This document shows, in pieces, positions 1 through 6,658 of a stretch of 13,644 nt of DNA. Each line of letters opens with the position of its first letter. The stretch's first letter is position 1. Made by a program: the position numbers and the translations under genes. Source of the stretch: an uncultured Gammaproteobacteria bacterium (GTDB lineage: Bacteria > Pseudomonadota > Gammaproteobacteria > GCA-2729495); contig CAMYJV010000061.1 of NCBI GenBank assembly GCA_947258805.1, forward strand, positions 1 through 13,644, given 5' to 3'. The notes beneath the pieces were generated by a model that saw only the letters and a list, made by a program, of their open reading frames with translations, had not been told where the DNA came from and did no database searches.

Positions 1-179
1 ACGGCAACCTGCACCCGTGACGCAGGCACGTCAGACTTCGCCGCTACGTCGGCGGCCGATTTCATCGGCGGATTGGAAGTGCGGCTGAGTGTGCCCGACA
101 GCATCCACAGGCCAACCAGGCACGCCACGAATACGGCCAGGATCCATGGGCGCCGCTGCACAGCGTTGCGTATGTTCAT
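1..179 (-). CDS. Efflux RND periplasmic adaptor (membrane fusion protein), N-terminal part
   Basis: The leftward frame opens with ATG at 179 and runs off the left edge after 59 codons. The visible protein has basic residues (RNAVQRRP), then one hydrophobic segment at about residues 12-30 (WILAVFVACLVGLWMLSG), then a polar stretch rich in Ser, Pro and Ala ending in SRVQVA. An N-terminal anchor followed by this kind of linker is the usual start of HlyD/AcrA-type adaptors that bridge an inner-membrane RND pump to the outer membrane. Its ATG overlaps the padR stop codon (ATGA, 176-179), so translation is probably coupled to the repressor. The pump gene should lie beyond the left edge. The family call rests on a short N-terminus plus the padR context; another anchored periplasmic protein is possible. 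Confidence 0.6.
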   Translation of the reverse strand, partial: MNIRNAVQRRPWILAVFVACLVGLWMLSGTLSRTSNPPMKSAADVAAKSDVPASRVQVA

Positions 180-760
180 ACTCGATTCTCGACAGAAGTT
201 GTTGCCCCGCGGCGCGAGCCTTTGCCCTGGCGGGTTTCGTGGCGCGCTTCCTTCAGTAGCGTCGGCCCGTGTTCTTCAATGTAGGCCGCCGCAGCTTCGG
301 CCAGCGTTGCGCCAAAGCCGGCAACGAATTTTGCGCCGGCACCCAGCTCACGGTCGTTAGCCGCCACGTTGTGAATGTGCGCGACAGTGGCGCGCAGCTC
401 CGTCAGGCGACTGTCGAGGAGCTCGGTCAGTCGCTCTGCATCCATCCGCTCGGCGAAGTAGATCATCGCCAAAAATTCCGAGCGGAGCTTGTGCTGTGGA
501 TTCACTTTGGCCAGGGCCTGGCCAAATGCAAGCCGGCCCGCTGGCGTAATCGCGTAGACCTTCCGGTCCGGCTTGCCCTGCTGCGCGATTTCCTCGCACT
601 CGACGTAGCCCGCCGCCGCGAGGTCAGCCAGCGCCGGATAGATCGAGCCGTATCCGGCCGGGAAAAAGTGCTTGAACAGCGACTCGAATTCCTTCTTCAG
701 GTCGTAGCCGCTGGCCGGCTGAAAACTCAGCAGGCCCAGGCAAAGCGTCTTCACATCCAT
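176..760 (-). CDS. PadR family transcriptional regulator
   Basis: This 194-aa protein has a PadR winged-helix domain at residues 1-80: the opening VKTLCLGLLSFQPASGYDL, the recognition-helix region GYGSIYPALADLAAAGYV (residues 36-53), and the wing with RKVYAITPAGR (66-76). Residues 90-175 form the helical C-terminal dimerisation region seen in longer PadR proteins. PadR proteins are usually repressors that release DNA on binding a phenolic compound or drug. The start at 760 has a GGAG sequence 7 bases upstream. It is the first gene of a leftward operon with an efflux adaptor, and the tandem operator at 797-829 suggests that it represses itself and the pump. The ligand is unknown; phenolic inducers are known for some PadR members, which would suit an aromatic-compound locus, but nothing here proves it. 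Confidence 0.9.
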   Translation of the reverse strand: MDVKTLCLGLLSFQPASGYDLKKEFESLFKHFFPAGYGSIYPALADLAAAGYVECEEIAQQGKPDRKVYAITPAGRLAFGQALAKVNPQHKLRSEFLAMIYFAERMDAERLTELLDSRLTELRATVAHIHNVAANDRELGAGAKFVAGFGATLAEAAAAYIEEHGPTLLKEARHETRQGKGSRRGATTSVENRV

Positions 761-796
761 GCGGTCACTCCGTCGGTGTCGGCCATCGGCGCTTTA

Positions 797-829
797 TATA
801 TCGGTCCGATAGTCTATATCGAAGCGATA
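797..829. promoter_or_regulatory. Tandem operator upstream of padR
   Basis: Two copies of TATATCG-N3-CGATA stand in direct tandem with an 18-bp period (797-811 and 815-829). Each copy is an imperfect palindrome, so two dimers could bind side by side on nearly the same face of the helix. The site lies 37-69 bases upstream of the padR start codon and overlaps the place where a sigma-70 promoter for the leftward operon would sit; on the minus strand TATATA (800-795) could serve as the -10, with only a poor -35. Autoregulation by PadR is inferred. Confidence 0.65.
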
Positions 830-840
830 CTGTAGCCGGT

Positions 841-1002
841 GGCGAGGCGATGCCGCTACCACGGAAGTCCGTTCCCACCGCCGATCCGGGCGCGTGCGCA
901 GTGAAATAAAAAACATATAAAACAGGATATTAACGAATAAAATTCGACAGATTCCTCCGCCCCGCAGGGCTTGTAACTTTTTGTAACGCTTTCACTTTGC
1001 TG
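841..1002. other. Non-coding stretch with AT-rich block and TTGTAAC direct repeat
   Basis: No credible gene is visible between the padR operator and the REP array. The stretch at about 900-955 is clearly richer in A and T than its surroundings (runs such as aaataaaaaacatataaaa). Further on, TTGTAAC occurs twice with a 10-bp period (971-977 and 981-987). That spacing is typical of direct-repeat boxes of OmpR-type response regulators, but no gene start lies close enough to assign a target. Confidence 0.4.
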
Positions 1003-1220
1003 TCGCGGCTAAAGCCGCTCCCACAGGGGAGGGGGGAATCAAACCCCGGTAGGAGCGGCTTCAGCCGCGATTCTTCGGCCTACCAACGCGCAGGCAGTGG
1101 CCAGCGAATAAAACCCCGGTGGGAGCGGCTTTAGCCGCGATTCTTCGGCCCGCCAACGCGCAGGCAGTGGCCAGCGAATAAAACCCCTGGTAGGAGCGGC
1201 TTTAGCCGCGATTCTTCGGC
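1003..1220. repeat. REP cluster: one inverted and three tandem direct copies
   Basis: The REP core GGAGCGGCTTTAGCCGCGA occurs once in reverse orientation (1003-1024) and three times forward (1048-1070, 1118-1140, 1189-1211). The head is GGTA or GGTG, and the second of the four has a TTC variant loop. The three forward copies belong to 70-71 bp tandem units that begin with aaacccc at 1041, 1111 and 1181. Each unit carries the REP, the tail TTCTTCGGCC and an arm with ACGCGCAGGCAGTGGCCAGC. The third unit diverges where it enters the 3-prime end of the diguanylate cyclase gene. Such palindromes are known REP elements, normally moved by RAYT transposases encoded elsewhere; they can also act as transcript ends for converging or upstream genes. 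Confidence 0.9.
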
Positions 1221-1230
1221 CTGGCAGCGC

Positions 1231-2439
1231 TCAGGCGGTTTTGGCCGTGAGCCGGTTCAGGCTGAAACGCCCGGTGGTCTTGAACATGTCGTCGGCTGGC
1301 AGCATGCGGACCCGGTTGCGGCCGCCTTCCTTGGCGGCGTAGCAGGCCGCGTCCGCAGCCTTCAGCACGCTCGAGGCGGTGTGCCTGCCGGCGCGGCCAT
1401 AGGTCAGGCCGATGCTCGCGCCAATGGAATAGATCTGCCCCTCGAATTCCAGCCGCAGGTTGGCGATGTCGCGGCGCACGTGCTCGGCAATCTCCAGCGC
1501 GCGTTCTGCCGGGCAGCTCTCCAGCAGCAGCCCGAACTCGTCACCGCCGATTCGCGCCGCGGTGTCCCGGGACCGGGTGTGGGCGCGCAGAATGCGCGCT
1601 ACCGCCTGCAGCATGGCGTCGCCGGCGGCATGTCCGCCGCTGTCGTTCACCACCTTGAACAGGTCCAGGTCGATGAACATCAGGCAGAATTCCTGCCCCG
1701 GCGCTTCCCGGGGTTCGGTCAGGCGTTCCAGCCGGCGCTGAAATTCCCCGTGGTTGATCAGATCCACCAGGCTGTCGTGGGTGGCCTGGTGGTGAAGGGC
1801 CCTGGCGAGGCGCGCATTTTCTGCCTGCAGTTCGAGCATGCCCTTCAGCATGTCGCCGGACTGGCCGGCAATGCGGCTCATCACGAGCATGAATATCGCC
1901 ACCAGCAGCGCCATCAATTGTTCCTCGTACAACCCGGTGGTCATCATGCGAATAACCAGAGGCGTCAAAGTTGGCACCGCGAACATCAGGAAGCCGTGGG
2001 GCAGCGGCGAATACACCGTCACCGCGCCGGCACACAAGCCGCTGAGCACGAAGACCAGGTACAGCTGATGGACGAGCGAATCCGCGGGAAACAGAAAAAC
2101 AGATAGCGCACCCCACGTGACTCCCGAGGCCACGAGAGCGCCTGCGAACCAGTTCCGCCAGGTCCGCGGATTGTGCGTTTCGGGGTGGCGGCTGTAGAGC
2201 TGCTGCAGCATCAGCCTGGCCAGGGTGATCACCATGACAGCGCCAAACCACAGCAGCAATCCATCCCTCGGCACCGTGGTCCAGAGCAACAGGACGCTGG
2301 CCGCGGCGCATGCTGCAGTGCCGGCAAGGGCCAGCATGGTATTGCGGCCCAGCAACGCCAGCTGCTGGCGGGGAATCCAGTGTGGGTCCTCCCCGACGCT
2401 GTGAAACGGTAGTTCGTCTGTGTCCAGGTGTGTCTTCAT
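1231..2439 (-). CDS. Membrane-bound diguanylate cyclase (GGDEF domain)
   Basis: This 402-aa protein makes cyclic di-GMP from two GTP. About six hydrophobic segments lie between residues 33 and 190, so the sensor part is membrane-embedded. A short coiled linker (LKGMLELQAENARLARAL, about 198-215) leads into the GGDEF domain, which starts at ATHDSL (219-224). The catalytic signature is RIGGDEF (296-302), the metal-site FIDLD lies at 255-259, and an inhibitory I-site RSRD lies at 289-292, correctly placed before GGDEF. The enzyme therefore looks active and product-inhibited. No EAL domain is present. The start at 2439 has only a weak ribosome-binding site. It is divergent from the TPR gene at 2550, and its stop codon lies inside the last unit of the REP array. 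Confidence 0.92.
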   Translation of the reverse strand: MKTHLDTDELPFHSVGEDPHWIPRQQLALLGRNTMLALAGTAACAAASVLLLWTTVPRDGLLLWFGAVMVITLARLMLQQLYSRHPETHNPRTWRNWFAGALVASGVTWGALSVFLFPADSLVHQLYLVFVLSGLCAGAVTVYSPLPHGFLMFAVPTLTPLVIRMMTTGLYEEQLMALLVAIFMLVMSRIAGQSGDMLKGMLELQAENARLARALHHQATHDSLVDLINHGEFQRRLERLTEPREAPGQEFCLMFIDLDLFKVVNDSGGHAAGDAMLQAVARILRAHTRSRDTAARIGGDEFGLLLESCPAERALEIAEHVRRDIANLRLEFEGQIYSIGASIGLTYGRAGRHTASSVLKAADAACYAAKEGGRNRVRMLPADDMFKTTGRFSLNRLTAKTA

Positions 2440-2537
2440 CAGGCGGGATCCGGCGACTGGCCATAATCTCCCACCCAGCGACGTGGCGGCGTGACCGCAG
2501 TCTCAGTCCCGGGGGGGCCGATGGCCACGACTTTCGC

Positions 2538-2543
2538 TATACT
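2538..2543 (+). promoter_or_regulatory. Candidate -10 box of the TPR gene
   Basis: TATACT lies six bases before the ATG at 2550, so transcription would begin at or next to the A of the start codon. No Shine-Dalgarno sequence lies between them. The -35 region is GC-rich and does not match the consensus. A leaderless transcript is therefore possible but unproven. Confidence 0.4.
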
Positions 2544-2549
2544 GTGAAT

Positions 2550-3026
2550 ATGAGATTCCTATGCAGGTTCAGTGGCTTGGCCGCCTTGCTGCTGGCCGGC
2601 GCAACGCCGGTGGCGATGGCGGACAGTGTCGTGACCTTCGGCACCAATCCTCATCTTGCCGACGGCGCCCGGGCGCTGTTTGTCCGTGACTACGACAGCG
2701 GCATCGAACTGACGCTGAAGGGCCTCAAGAGCGAGATCGCCGCGGGCAAAAGAACCGCAGCGCTGAGCAATCTCTGTGCAGGGTACGTGGGCGCCGAGCG
2801 TTACGAGGAAGCCATTGTGGCCTGCACCGAGGCGATTGAACTGCGGGCGACCAACTGGCGCGCGTATAACAATCGGGCGATTGCGCATATGGGCAAGGGC
2901 AACTACGCGGCTGCGCGCCGGGATGTCGCCGCCGGCCTGGCGCTGCACCCGGACTCGCGACAATTGACTAAAGTGCAGGTCATGATCCAGGCTCGCGACC
3001 CGGTGTTGCTGGCCGACAATGATTAA
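2550..3026 (+). CDS. Secreted TPR-repeat protein
   Basis: This 158-aa protein begins with a clear Sec signal peptide: Arg at residues 2 and 6, a hydrophobic core, and a likely cut after AMA at residue 24. The mature part is mostly helical, with tetratricopeptide repeats at about 70-101 (AALSNLCAGYV...YEEAIVACTEAIEL) and 104-137 (RAYNNRAIAHMGKGNYAAARRDV). A less clear repeat precedes them. TPR repeats bind other proteins, so a periplasmic scaffold or adaptor role is likely, but no specific partner can be named. The frame stays open upstream of 2550, but the signal peptide fixes this start. It is divergent from the diguanylate cyclase and lies 153 bp before the HiPIP gene, in the same direction. 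Confidence 0.8.
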   Translation: MRFLCRFSGLAALLLAGATPVAMADSVVTFGTNPHLADGARALFVRDYDSGIELTLKGLKSEIAAGKRTAALSNLCAGYVGAERYEEAIVACTEAIELRATNWRAYNNRAIAHMGKGNYAAARRDVAAGLALHPDSRQLTKVQVMIQARDPVLLADND

Positions 3027-3127
3027 GTGTTTTTACCTATCCGCCGTCCGCCGCCGCGTTGCTAGTATCCGCTGCGTCGCCAGGACGATCCATACCCAGA
3101 TCATCTCCGTCAACGAATTAACACTCT

Positions 3128-3149
3128 GACCGGCGCGGAAATGCCGGTC
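3128..3149 (+). promoter_or_regulatory. Stem-loop in the HiPIP leader
   Basis: GACCGGC and GCCGGTC form a perfect 7-bp stem with an 8-base loop. It ends 30 bases before the HiPIP start and just upstream of its ribosome-binding site. There is no T tract, so it is not a terminator; a role in mRNA stability or translation is possible. Confidence 0.4.
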
Positions 3150-3179
3150 CTAAGATTCATTCACTAGAGGATCAGCGCA

Positions 3180-3518
3180 ATGCGTGATGAGAACATCTCC
3201 CGTCGTAACTTCCTGAAGAGCCTTGCGGTGGCCGTACCCGCCGGCAGCGCGTTGCTGCAGGTGGAAGTGGTGCATGCCGCAGACCTGCCCCAACTCGATC
3301 CGGCAGACCCGGCCGCCAAGGCCCTGTTGTATGTGCACGATGTGGCGGACGTGGACAAGTCGAACCCGATGGCCGCACGCTTCGAAGCCAGCCAGAATTG
3401 CGCCAACTGCGCGCAGATCCAGGGTGAAGACGGCGCCGAGTGGCGACCCTGCGGCATATTCCCGGGTAAGGTAGTGGCCGCGAACGGCTGGTGCAGCGTC
3501 TGGGCGCCGATGCCTTAG
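3180..3518 (+). CDS. High-potential iron-sulfur protein (HiPIP), Tat-exported
   Basis: HiPIPs are small periplasmic electron carriers with one [4Fe-4S] cluster cycling between +2 and +3. This 112-aa precursor has a twin-arginine signal (SRRNFLK, residues 7-13), a hydrophobic stretch and a likely cut near VHA-A at residue 33. The cluster ligands are C74, C77, C91 and C105, with spacing C-x2-C-x13-C-x13-C as in the family, and the aromatic-rich C-terminus (GWCSVWAP) is typical. GAGGA lies 8 bases before the ATG. The gene is monocistronic, as it ends at a strong terminator. HiPIPs usually carry electrons from the bc1 complex or a dehydrogenase to an oxidase or reaction centre; the partner here is unknown, and a link to a molybdoenzyme of this region is only a guess from proximity. 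Confidence 0.93.
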   Translation: MRDENISRRNFLKSLAVAVPAGSALLQVEVVHAADLPQLDPADPAAKALLYVHDVADVDKSNPMAARFEASQNCANCAQIQGEDGAEWRPCGIFPGKVVAANGWCSVWAPMP

Positions 3519-3538
3519 CTTCACTGCACGCTGACAAG

Positions 3539-3570
3539 AGCCGCGCCGCGCAGGTGGCGCGGCTTTTTTT
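3539..3570 (+). terminator. Rho-independent terminator of the HiPIP gene
   Basis: A perfect 9-bp GC-rich stem (AGCCGCGCC, 3539-3547, with GGCGCGGCT, 3556-3564) with an 8-base loop is followed directly by seven Ts (3564-3570). It lies 20 bases after the HiPIP stop codon and between converging genes, so it insulates HiPIP from sirB2. Confidence 0.9.
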
Positions 3571-3590
3571 ATGGGTCGGTGGCGTGTGGC

Positions 3591-3980
3591 TTAGCCGCCG
3601 AAGCAGGCCAGCGGGTCGCGACACCGCGCCACCGCAAGTATGTAGCCCAGTGTGCCCAAGGCCGCGGCGAAGGCTACGGCCCGTTCAGTGCGGTTGCGGC
3701 CGCGGCGCAACGCAATGTGGCCGAGCAGGATGTAGACGACCAAGCCCACGACCTTGGCCGTGAGCCAGCCCGTGACGAAAGGGTACTGGCCGACGATCAC
3801 CGCCAGCGTCAGCGCGCTGATGAACAGCACCGTGTCATTCACGTGCGGCGCCACGCGCACAAAGGGGTGTTGCAGCAATGGCGAGCCGCGGAGCATCCAG
3901 ATGCCGCGCACAATGAACAGGCTCGCCGTGATGATCACTGCGCTGACATGGACGAACTTGACCGGCGTGAAGTAGTTCAT
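3591..3980 (-). CDS. SirB2 family membrane protein
   Basis: This 129-aa protein is almost entirely hydrophobic, with four predicted membrane helices. The conserved pattern of the SirB2 family is visible: an early His (KFVHVSAV, residues 8-15), an Arg in helix 1 (IVRGIWML), and the VAPHVNDTVLFISALTL stretch (43-59). The name comes from a Salmonella protein first linked to invasion-gene expression, but the molecular function is not known. The gene follows moeA by 19 bases on the same strand and is probably co-transcribed with it. It ends facing the HiPIP terminator. The C-terminus carries two Cys residues (RCRDPLACFGG) of unknown significance. Confidence 0.85.
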   Translation of the reverse strand: MNYFTPVKFVHVSAVIITASLFIVRGIWMLRGSPLLQHPFVRVAPHVNDTVLFISALTLAVIVGQYPFVTGWLTAKVVGLVVYILLGHIALRRGRNRTERAVAFAAALGTLGYILAVARCRDPLACFGG

Positions 3981-3999
3981 TGCTGTCGACGCGCCGGCC

Positions 4000-5247
4000 T
4001 CAGGACGCTTGCAAGAAAGCCGTCGGATGCAGCGGCGCTACCTGAATGAGTTCGCCTGGCGCCACTTCATCGCGGCTCTCGTCGACGATTGCCCAGCAGT
4101 TGGCAGCAAGGAGCGGGCGCACCCGGAACGATTCCTGGCCGGGCAACAGCTCAACCTCGAGCTGCCCGGACGCGTTGACCGTCGCAGACGCTTTAGCGAA
4201 GAACCGCAGGCCCGGGCGCTTGCGGATTCGCTTGGTGCTCACGGCCGTGAACGTTTGCTCCGGCGCCAGCCCACGCAACGCGCGCAGGGCAGGGGCGACG
4301 AAAAAGCGCAGCCCCACGGCAACGGCCACCGGGTTGCCGGGCAAGCCGAGCAGCCAGCGATCATCGGGCAGCGATGCAAACAGGATGGGCTTGGCCGGGC
4401 GGATCGCGACCTTGTGAAACACTATCTCGCCGCCCGCGGCGGCGACGGCTGCCGGCACGCAGTCAAACTTGCCTGCCGATACGCCGCCGGTGGTCAGCAC
4501 CAGTTCCGCCTGGCCTGCTGCGGCCTTGATCGCATCGGCCACGGCTGCCGGCGTATCGGCGGCCGAGTGCATGCCGGCCAGCCGGCCGCCCATCGGCGCC
4601 AGACCGGCCGCGAGATAAGGCCCGTTCGAGTCGCGAATCTGTCCCGTCCCGGTGGGCGCGCCTGCAGATGTCAGTTCGCCGCCGGTGGTGATCACGGCAA
4701 CGGCTGGCAGCGGTCGCACGGCCACCGTATCCAGGCCGCCGGCCGCAAGGTTCATGACCGCTTCCGGCGTCAGGCAGGAGCCGGCCGGCAACAGCTCGTC
4801 GCCCTGCAAGAAGTCTTCACCGGCGCGGCGTACGTTCTTCCCGGCTTCGGCCGGCAATGCCACCTGCGCAAACCTGGCCCCTTCGGCATCGTCGCGCCAA
4901 GTGATGCGCTCAACCGGGACGACGGTGTCGGCGCCGGGCGGCATTGGCGCGCCGGTCATGATTTCCATGGCTTCGCCGGCAGCCACGCCGGTGTCCGGCC
5001 GGTGGCCGGCCGGTACGACCCCGGTTACCCGCAGCGATACCGGCCGCCCCTCGGCCGCAGCGACCAGGTCCGCCGCGCGCACGGCGATACCGTCCATGGC
5101 CGCATTGTCGAAATCGGGCACGTTCAGCCGGCTCAATACCGGCTCGCTGATTCCGGCGCCCACGGCCTCGCCTGGCGGGAGGGCCCGTGCGGGCAGGGGT
5201 TTCAGCGCAGCGACCAGGCGCTCGATGGCTTGCGGATAAGTGATCAT
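4000..5247 (-). CDS. moeA: Molybdopterin molybdenumtransferase MoeA
   Basis: MoeA inserts molybdate into adenylylated molybdopterin, the last common step of molybdenum cofactor synthesis in the cytoplasm. The 415-aa protein has full family length and motifs in order: PDFDNAAMDG (44-53), MTGAPMPPGADTVVP (97-111), the MoCF-type fold with VITTGGEL (185-192) and GQIRDSNG (202-209), TTGGVSAGKFD (252-262), RPAKPI (283-288) and GLPGNPVA (301-308). TTGGEL replaces the more common STGDEL, a mild variation. The C-terminal domain (about 335-410) is complete. The ribosome-binding site is weak. It heads a leftward pair with sirB2 and is divergent from the VOC-transhydroxylase block, a fitting neighbour for a gene pair that needs Mo cofactor. 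Other moa/mob genes are not in the window. Confidence 0.95.
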   Translation of the reverse strand: MITYPQAIERLVAALKPLPARALPPGEAVGAGISEPVLSRLNVPDFDNAAMDGIAVRAADLVAAAEGRPVSLRVTGVVPAGHRPDTGVAAGEAMEIMTGAPMPPGADTVVPVERITWRDDAEGARFAQVALPAEAGKNVRRAGEDFLQGDELLPAGSCLTPEAVMNLAAGGLDTVAVRPLPAVAVITTGGELTSAGAPTGTGQIRDSNGPYLAAGLAPMGGRLAGMHSAADTPAAVADAIKAAAGQAELVLTTGGVSAGKFDCVPAAVAAAGGEIVFHKVAIRPAKPILFASLPDDRWLLGLPGNPVAVAVGLRFFVAPALRALRGLAPEQTFTAVSTKRIRKRPGLRFFAKASATVNASGQLEVELLPGQESFRVRPLLAANCWAIVDESRDEVAPGELIQVAPLHPTAFLQAS

Positions 5248-5388
5248 GGGGCAGGCATCCGACCGACGGGCGCAGTGTAAGCCAGCTGTCGGACCGGGGG
5301 GAGTGCCGCAGGAAAGGCCCGGCGGCGCTTTATCTGTAGAATCTGGCCAAAATGCAGAACGATAGCCAGTGTTTCAGGAACTTCTCTT

Positions 5389-6396
5389 ATGAGCAGCAAT
5401 GAAAGCGGCGCCAGCGCGCCGGTCAGTGCCCCGGTAAGCGCAGTGGTGATCGGTGTCGAGAATCTCGATGCCTCACTCGAATTTTATGCAGGCACCTTAG
5501 GGTTGGAGGTTGCCGAGAGCCGCACCTGGCAAGGGCCTGCATTCGAGGGCTACTGGCACGTGCCCGCGGGCAGCGCAGCGCGGTGCGCCTTCCTCGAACA
5601 CGGTGCTGATCCCGTCGGTCGCATTCAGCTCATGGAATTCGATGCGCCCGATCGAAAACTCGTCAGGCCACCGGAAATACGTCGGGCAACGGGGCTGTTC
5701 AATCTGAATATCTATGCCAGCGACATGGCGAGGGATTATGAGAAGCTCAAGTCGCAAGGTTTTAATTTCTGGAGCGAGCCGGCGCACAATAATTTCGGTC
5801 CGGCGGTAGGTGAAACCCTGGAAGCGCCTTTCGACGGTCCGGACGGGGTAGTCATCAACCTGATTCAACTGCTTTCGGATGATCCGAAAACGGTGATCGG
5901 GCATATCATCAATTTTATTTCCGAGTATGGCCGGACACCGACCGGCTTTACGTCGGTCGTCACCACGGCGCATGGCGTGCTGGACATGGAGAAAGCGCTG
6001 GCTTTCTATTACGGGCCGCTGAACATGTCCCTGTTCATCGAATCCGTGCTCGAGGGAGCAGAAACCAACCGTTCCCTGTGTCTGCCCGAGGAGTGTCGAA
6101 CCCGGAGCGTGATCGTTCAGGGTGACCACGAGTACGGCAAAATCGCCCTGGCGACGCCGATCAACTACGAGGTCCCGGACCTGGCGCCCGCCGCCGTGCC
6201 GCCGAATATCGGCTATCTCGCCCAGTCCTTTCAGATCGACGACATAGACCAGGCCGCCAGCGCCTGTGCCGCCGTCGGCGCGGAAGAATTCTCGGCGCCG
6301 ATGGAAATTGATCTGCCAGGCCGCGGCAAGTGCGCGTCAATGGTGGTCCGCAACCCGGGCAGCGGTGCGTTGCAGGAGCTGTTTCAGCCTGTCTAG
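5389..6396 (+). CDS. Two-module VOC (glyoxalase/bleomycin-resistance fold) protein
   Basis: This 335-aa protein has two vicinal-oxygen-chelate modules. The first starts near residue 16 (VSAVVIGVENLDASLEFYAGTLGL in the family pattern) and closes with GVVINLIQL (153-161). The second starts near 186 (GFTSVVTT...EKALAFYYGPLNM) and closes with ALQELFQPV (327-335). VOC proteins include ring-cleaving dioxygenases, glyoxalases and binding proteins. The usual His/Glu metal ligands look mostly replaced: Val/Ala where the first His is expected, Asn in NLNIY (105-109), and Asn in VINLIQ (155-160). E83 and E330 remain. It may therefore bind a ligand without classic Fe(II) chemistry. AGGAA lies 8 bases before the ATG. 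It precedes the transhydroxylase large subunit by 262 bases on the same strand, so a role with the same aromatic substrate is plausible but unproven. Confidence 0.75.
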   Translation: MSSNESGASAPVSAPVSAVVIGVENLDASLEFYAGTLGLEVAESRTWQGPAFEGYWHVPAGSAARCAFLEHGADPVGRIQLMEFDAPDRKLVRPPEIRRATGLFNLNIYASDMARDYEKLKSQGFNFWSEPAHNNFGPAVGETLEAPFDGPDGVVINLIQLLSDDPKTVIGHIINFISEYGRTPTGFTSVVTTAHGVLDMEKALAFYYGPLNMSLFIESVLEGAETNRSLCLPEECRTRSVIVQGDHEYGKIALATPINYEVPDLAPAAVPPNIGYLAQSFQIDDIDQAASACAAVGAEEFSAPMEIDLPGRGKCASMVVRNPGSGALQELFQPV

Positions 6397-6609
6397 CCTG
6401 GCCGAGGACTCGGGCCGTCGTCGGTCCGGTTGTCGGCTGCAGGGAGTGCAGTCGGTTTGGAAGGCCTGAATAGCATGAGCTGGCGATCCTGGCGCAACAG
6501 CAATTTGATATTTGCTAAAGGCCACAGGACCCTGAAATCATAGAATTACAGCCTGCGGGGGACTCGAGCCAGTCCCAGGACAATTCGGGTCAAAAAAGCT
6601 TGATTCAGC

Positions 6610-6635
6610 GGTAGGTACTCCATTGGTCACCTACC
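6610..6635 (+). promoter_or_regulatory. Stem-loop in the leader of the transhydroxylase operon
   Basis: GGTAGGT (6610-6616) and ACCTACC (6629-6635) form a perfect 7-bp stem with a 12-base loop, ending 23 bases before the large-subunit ATG and 11 before its AGGAG. A second short stem, GGGACT/AGTCCC (6559-6576), lies further upstream. Neither has a T tract. They could affect translation or be a protein-binding site; function unknown. Confidence 0.35.
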
Positions 6636-6658
6636 CCCGCCGGTTCCAGGAGAGTGAA

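Noticed and set aside
4000..5247. MoeA inactivated because STGDEL reads TTGGEL
   Set aside because: All other motifs are intact and the frame is full length; one substitution at this spot is not enough to claim loss of function.
4009..5280. A 423-codon open frame on the plus strand opposite moeA
   Set aside because: It mirrors the codons of moeA in GC-rich DNA, has no recognisable domain, and moeA on the other strand shows all family motifs.
6559..6576. GGGACT/AGTCCC stem as a terminator of the VOC gene
   Set aside because: The stem is short and is followed by caattcggg, not a T run, on the plus strand; on the minus strand there is no gene to end.
6623..6658. Upstream TTG start for the transhydroxylase large subunit
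   Set aside because: The 12 extra codons have no ribosome-binding site in front, overlap a stem-loop, and the ATG at 6659 has a well-placed AGGAG.
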